From the NCBI GenBank assembly GCA_023374025.1, contig SIJG01000042.1, positions 186,001 through 250,000 of the forward strand: a DNA stretch of 64,000 bases. The letters run 5' to 3'. The DNA is from Heterodera schachtii. Its lineage: Eukaryota; Nematoda; Chromadorea; Rhabditida; Heteroderidae. This document shows, one piece after another, positions 60,501 through 64,000 of this stretch (position 1 is its first letter; each line of letters opens with the position of its first letter). A model generated the notes under the pieces. That model worked only from the letters and a program-made list of their open reading frames with translations. It ran no database searches and had not been told where the DNA came from. A program made the position numbers and the translations under genes.

Positions 60501-60905
60501 TTTTGGACAGATGGAACGGACGCGGATGCAAAATGAGAGGACACGGCAAATACGTGCTCTTTTGGCCGACACTTTTCGCTTTCCGCCGGTGGCGTTGAAC
60601 GGAGTGACAACAAACGCAACACACCAAACCGAAGCGAATCGGCGGGGGTTGGCAACAGTTGCGGCCGAACGCCTCCAAAGGGCCGTCTCGGAGAGTCGGC
60701 GCCCTTCCGCCGAACTTCGCCACCGTGGCCAATCGACAGCGATGCGACCGGTGAGAGTGAAAGACCGGGGATGGCACTGTCCGTTTTTAAGTCGGCGTGG
60801 GGCATTGCCCCAATTCAAACCGACCCGTGGAGAGAGTCACCGCCGACGTCCGCATTTCAACGCCATTCGGAGGCGGAGGAACGACCACAAATTGTGCCCT
60901 CTTAA
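57523..60905 (+). CDS. nipi-3: Tribbles-family pseudokinase with C-terminal IVP motif
   Basis: Tribbles proteins are kinase-like scaffolds that bring substrates such as C/EBP factors to ubiquitin ligases. Nine exons (57523-57788, 57901-58114, 58166-58443, 58494-58778, 59301-59421, 59481-59622, 59762-60123, 60511-60750, 60792-60905) agree in phase and encode 673 aa. Residues 1-160 are Ser-rich. In the kinase fold the usual VAIK Lys is replaced (VFHCQV), the catalytic loop reads FFRDFRLRKFVF as in Tribbles, there is no DFG (NVLDLCLADS), then VPAYVAPEIL, ADIWAFGVLMFTLLNGRYPF and a C-lobe ending NPSERPTAKELLESHWF. The C-terminal extension ends RHSEAEERPQIVPS-stop, which resembles the COP1-binding tail (DQxVPE type) of TRIB proteins. 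C. elegans NIPI-3 is the nearest worm relative known to me; the orthology is inferred. Confidence 0.88.
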
Positions 60906-62116
60906 CGTGCGCCGAGCATTTGAAGGGGCGGTGGAATTCGGCTTCCGAGAGACGCTTTGTTTTTTTCTGTTGGCGACCAAACAAAAAACATTTAAATGAT
61001 TCCTCATTGATTGGAAATGCATACTGTGCTTTGTCTCCCCCCCCCCCCCCTCCAATTTCGAAAAACATTCGTTTCAATAGTCATGAACTGAATATGCATT
61101 TTTGTCACAAAACCAGCTCAAACGTATAAAATAAACTGGAAATCGTCAATAGAGAGACAAAGTGCAGTATTATTATCCATTGACTTTCTTTAGTACTTTT
61201 GTTTTTCCGTTACCATCAAATGTTTCGGTTTCCCATGCTTTTTTCTTCTCATTTGCCAGCCTTTGTTTTGTTTCACAAAGTACAAAGCCAATGAATGCCC
61301 CAGGGGCATTTGTATGTTTCCCTTATCCATCAGATTGGACATATTCCTTGCTGTATTGTTCGACTGTACATTCTTAAACGTGCATATGTAACATTTGATA
61401 GTTACTTTACGATTGATAAATTAGTGTTGCTGCCAACTGGATCTCAATTTTTGCTGACTTACTGCAATAGAATCGTAAAAAAAAAATTCACGCTTCACGA
61501 CGGGGGATGCTCGTTCCCGTTTCCAGTCCCGCTACTAACGTTTCCGAATGTTTTTTTACCGGACTAAAACGAAAAATTTGGCTAAAAATGGTATTTTTCG
61601 TGCATTTTCATTAAAAAAATTTATCAAGAATATTAAATATATAAATTTCAGCCCTAAATATAAGAATCCGAGCCAATTCTATTCCGGGAACCATTTTGAA
61701 CGGTTAATGAACTAGGACTAACAAATAAGCTGGTGTTTAACAAAAATCGAGCATGCGAAGACGGAGCAATAATTAGGCACCCGGGGGAGCGGCACCCGAC
61801 CTACTGGTGGTCGACGTAAATTTATTAAAGGCAAAGGAAGCGATTTGATATATATTTTGTTGCATTTTTTGTGAAATTTTTAATGAGAAATCACAATATT
61901 CAGCTTATATTCAATAACCTGTTGCTTTTTAGTTCAAGCATGAGAAGGGCTGTAAGCCTTTTTTGCACTCTCATCGCACTGTTTATACGCGAGTTAAAAC
62001 AAAAAATAACCATGCCAAGTTAATAAAATCGCTTTATACTTTTGAATTCCAAGGTGCAATATTCTCAATTCATATTATATATTTGTCAAAAAATAGAACA
62101 AATAAAACAAGAAAGA
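60906..62116. other. Convergent intergenic stretch, no gene
   Basis: Contains the Tribbles 3' UTR. A C-run lies at 61038-61051. AT-rich sequence follows, then near 61745-61815 a fragment with gcatgcgaagacggagcaat and ctactggtgg, related to GC-rich boxes at 13574 and 26060. Otherwise unremarkable. Confidence 0.45.
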
Positions 62117-62400
62117 TTACGAGAAGCCGGAGTTCGAGAATCCATCATTTCCGAAGCCGGCGCCCGAAGTCGGACCGGTGACGGAAGGGCGACGCTCCGA
62201 CTGTCCGAATCCACCGCCAGCGTTGTTGGAGAAGCCACCGCCCCCGTCGCTGTCCTGACGATTCTGTCGACCGAATCCGCCGGCACCTCCGCCCCCGCGG
62301 CCTCCACCGCGTCCCCCGCCTCCGCCGTCGTTCCAACGATTGCCTCTCCCACCGCGACGGTTTCCGTCCGACTGATTCTGTGCGTCGCCATCGCCGAAAC
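62117..62400 (-). CDS. Last exon of an RGG/FG-rich protein, 5' part beyond the window
   Basis: After a TTTCTAAAG acceptor the minus strand reads GFGDGDAQNQSDGNRRGGRG, then GGGGGRGGGRGGGGAGGFGR, further GGFSNN and GGGFGQ units, and ends GNDGFSNSGFS-stop at 62119-62117. Gly/Arg/Phe-rich tails of this kind mark RNA-binding proteins such as DDX3/LAF-1, Vasa/GLH helicases or hnRNPs, where they drive RNA binding and condensate formation. Which family cannot be told from the tail alone. The upstream exons must lie above 63.6 kb, because the intervening DNA is a foldback element, so this intron exceeds 1.2 kb or continues past 64000. Confidence 0.7.
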
Positions 62401-62497
62401 CTTTAGAAAATGTAAAAATTGAGGAATTTAAATAGCCGCCTAAAAGTGACTGGATAATTGCAAAAGAGCCATATAAATATTAAAATTGTCGGATTCG

Positions 62498-63609
62498 CTC
62501 AGTTGGGCCGTCACGTTTGGGCCCCAGCATGTTTTTCCACTGTAACTTTTTTCTTTGTCGACAAAATCCAACAATCTTGGTATCATTCGTAGGATCTTCA
62601 CATGCTCTATTAGCCTTACAAAAAACGAAAATATTTGACTTTTTTGCAATCTTCATGTATACTTTTTTGCTAATTACTAGGTCGTTGCATAAAAAAGGGC
62701 GCTTTGTAATTTTGAGTGAAAAAACTCGAAAGGTTGGTGTGGGAAAAATCTGCTTTTTTGCTATTTGATAGCCCTATCTGTCCGCTACAAAATCGCATTA
62801 AAAGGGTTTGATCAGCTTTTCAAACTGGCGAGAAAAAAATTCATGAACCAGTTTGGGTCGAAATTGCCCAAAACGGTTTTTCGGGTTTTAGACCCATTTA
62901 CAGACCAGAAATTCCGGGGTTTAGACCCCCGTCTAATTGCCCTGTATATTCCGTATCGAATACAAAAAACCGCATCCGGATTCATCAACTCTTTGATTTT
63001 TTATGATTTTTTGAATGTTAATTTTTTGCCGATTTTTAATCAATTTTACAGCAGAAAAATGATCAAAATTTCCAAAATTACTGAAGAAAAAAGACAACAT
63101 ATTTCTCGTTGTTTTCAAGCCAAAGTTCAAAAAATCATAAAAAATCAAAGAGTTGATGAATCCGGATGCGGTTTTTTGTATTCGATACGGAATATACAGG
63201 GCAATTAGACGGGGGTCTAAACCCCGGAATTTCTGGTCTGTAAATGGGTCTAAAACCCGAAAAACCGTTTTGGGCAATTTCGACCCAAACTGGTTCATGA
63301 ATTTTTTTCTCGCCAGTTTGAAAAGCTGATCAAACCCTTTTAATGCGATTTTGTAGCGGACAGATAGGGCTATCAAATAGCAAAAAAGCAGATTTTTCCC
63401 ATACCAACCTTTCGAGTTTTTTCACTCAAAATTACAAAGCGCCCTTTTTTATGCAACGACCTAGTAACTAATCGGGAAGCAATAGCTTAGAAATAGCTTA
63501 TAAACAAGTTAAACTTTCGAATGATACCAAGATTGTTTGATTTGATCGACAAAGAAAAAAGTTATAGTGGAAAAACATGCTGGGGCCCAAACATGCCGGC
63601 CCAACTGAG
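62498..63609. mobile_element. 1.1-kb near-perfect palindromic foldback element
   Basis: The ends are ctcagttgggccg / cggcccaactgag. The arms 62670-63016 and 63126-63480 are almost exact inverted copies (the stretch from 62765 translates to the same 80-residue start on both strands), around a loop of about 110 bp. The subterminal ttggtatcattcg and its complement are shared with the 12.3-kb element. The mirrored frames are a by-product of the palindrome, not genes. The element sits in the intron of the RGG-protein gene. Confidence 0.85.
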
Positions 63610-63778
63610 GTAAACCCTAAAATTGTATCTTTCTTTTAAAATAGTTGTAAATTTGGCAGCATATTTCCAACCAAATTTTGGGATTTTGAACATATTTTTA
63701 AGAAAATTAAGTTTTTGTTCATAAGTTTTTTGGGGAGGGGCGCCTTCGTAATCGGAAGGAAAGGGGTCGACGAAGGGC

Positions 63779-63855
63779 GGAGCAGGACAAAACGTCGTCG
63801 GCCGAAACGTCGTCAGGACAAAACGTCGTCGGGACAAAACGTCGTCGGGATAAAA
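63779..63855. repeat. Short tandem repeat of GGACAAAACGTCGTC
   Basis: About four imperfect 13-17-bp units (aggacaaaacgtcgtcggc, cgaaacgtcgtc, aggacaaaacgtcgtcggg, acaaaacgtcgtcgggat). acgtcgtc is part of each unit. An AT-rich inverted repeat with acttagaattttc / gaaaattctaag follows to the window end, like the WDR26 intron foldbacks. Confidence 0.7.
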
Positions 63856-64000
63856 AGCGCCGAAAAATTCAAAAAACTTAGAATTTTCAAAGAAAAAAGT
63901 CTATAAAATTTTTTTATGAGAAAATTCTAAGAAAAAAAAATTTTTTGAGAAATTTTAGCGATTTTTTTGGAAATTTCTTTGAAAAATCTAAGTAATTTAC

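Noticed and set aside
62765..63376. Two 147-codon frames on opposite strands with identical first 80 residues
   Set aside because: Mirror translations of one palindromic foldback element; no similarity to known proteins.

Overview
The window looks like nuclear DNA of a nematode. The genes are multi-exon metazoan genes with very short introns (about 40-70 nt), good GT-AG sites and two clear GC-AG introns. Most orthologues recognised have well-known nematode counterparts: AIN-1/GW182, laminin gamma (LAM-2), a GLB-33-type globin-coupled receptor, WDR26/GID7 and Tribbles/NIPI-3. Degenerate TTAGGC-like (nematode telomere) repeats also occur. GC-AG introns, abundant poly-G tracts and dense small transposons would fit a plant-parasitic tylenchid such as a cyst nematode, but that placement is inference only.

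Layout, left to right. An exon of an unrecognised gene at the left edge (52-252, minus). A GW182/AIN-1-like miRNA-effector gene (4123-7146, minus). Upstream of it, a gene with the TBL1/TBL1XR1 N-terminal LisH domain but no WD40 repeats (9308-10812, minus). A complete laminin gamma gene (14191-22131, minus) with a hAT-like MITE in an intron. A repeat-dense block (22-27 kb). A weakly resolved coiled-coil gene (27475-31623, minus) whose large intron holds two MITEs. An eight-exon plus-strand gene for a 255-aa Ser/Arg/Tyr-rich basic protein of unknown function (31671-32999). A WDR26/GID7-like CTLH-WD40 gene (33748-38377, minus). A GLB-33-like gene joining a neuropeptide-type 7TM receptor to a globin domain (41644-48053, minus), two of whose introns are filled by minisatellites. 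A 9-kb gene-poor stretch rich in poly-G, a polypurine satellite and MITEs. A Tribbles pseudokinase gene (57523-60905, plus). The last exon of an RGG/FG-rich protein (62117-62400, minus), and a large foldback element at the right edge.

The genes do not form one pathway. The most striking biology is the globin-coupled receptor: its predicted globin domain contains no histidine at all, so the usual proximal heme ligand appears to be missing. Other notable points are the WD40-less TBL1-like protein, a Tribbles protein ending in a COP1-type IVP motif, and a hairpin box (stem-GATA-stem) shared by several unrelated small mobile elements, with one compensatory base-pair change.

Exon models were built by hand from reading-frame continuity and splice sites. 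Where every exon phase agrees (GW182, TBL1-like, Tribbles, GLB-33 except one junction, and the plus-strand unknown gene) the structures are fairly secure.
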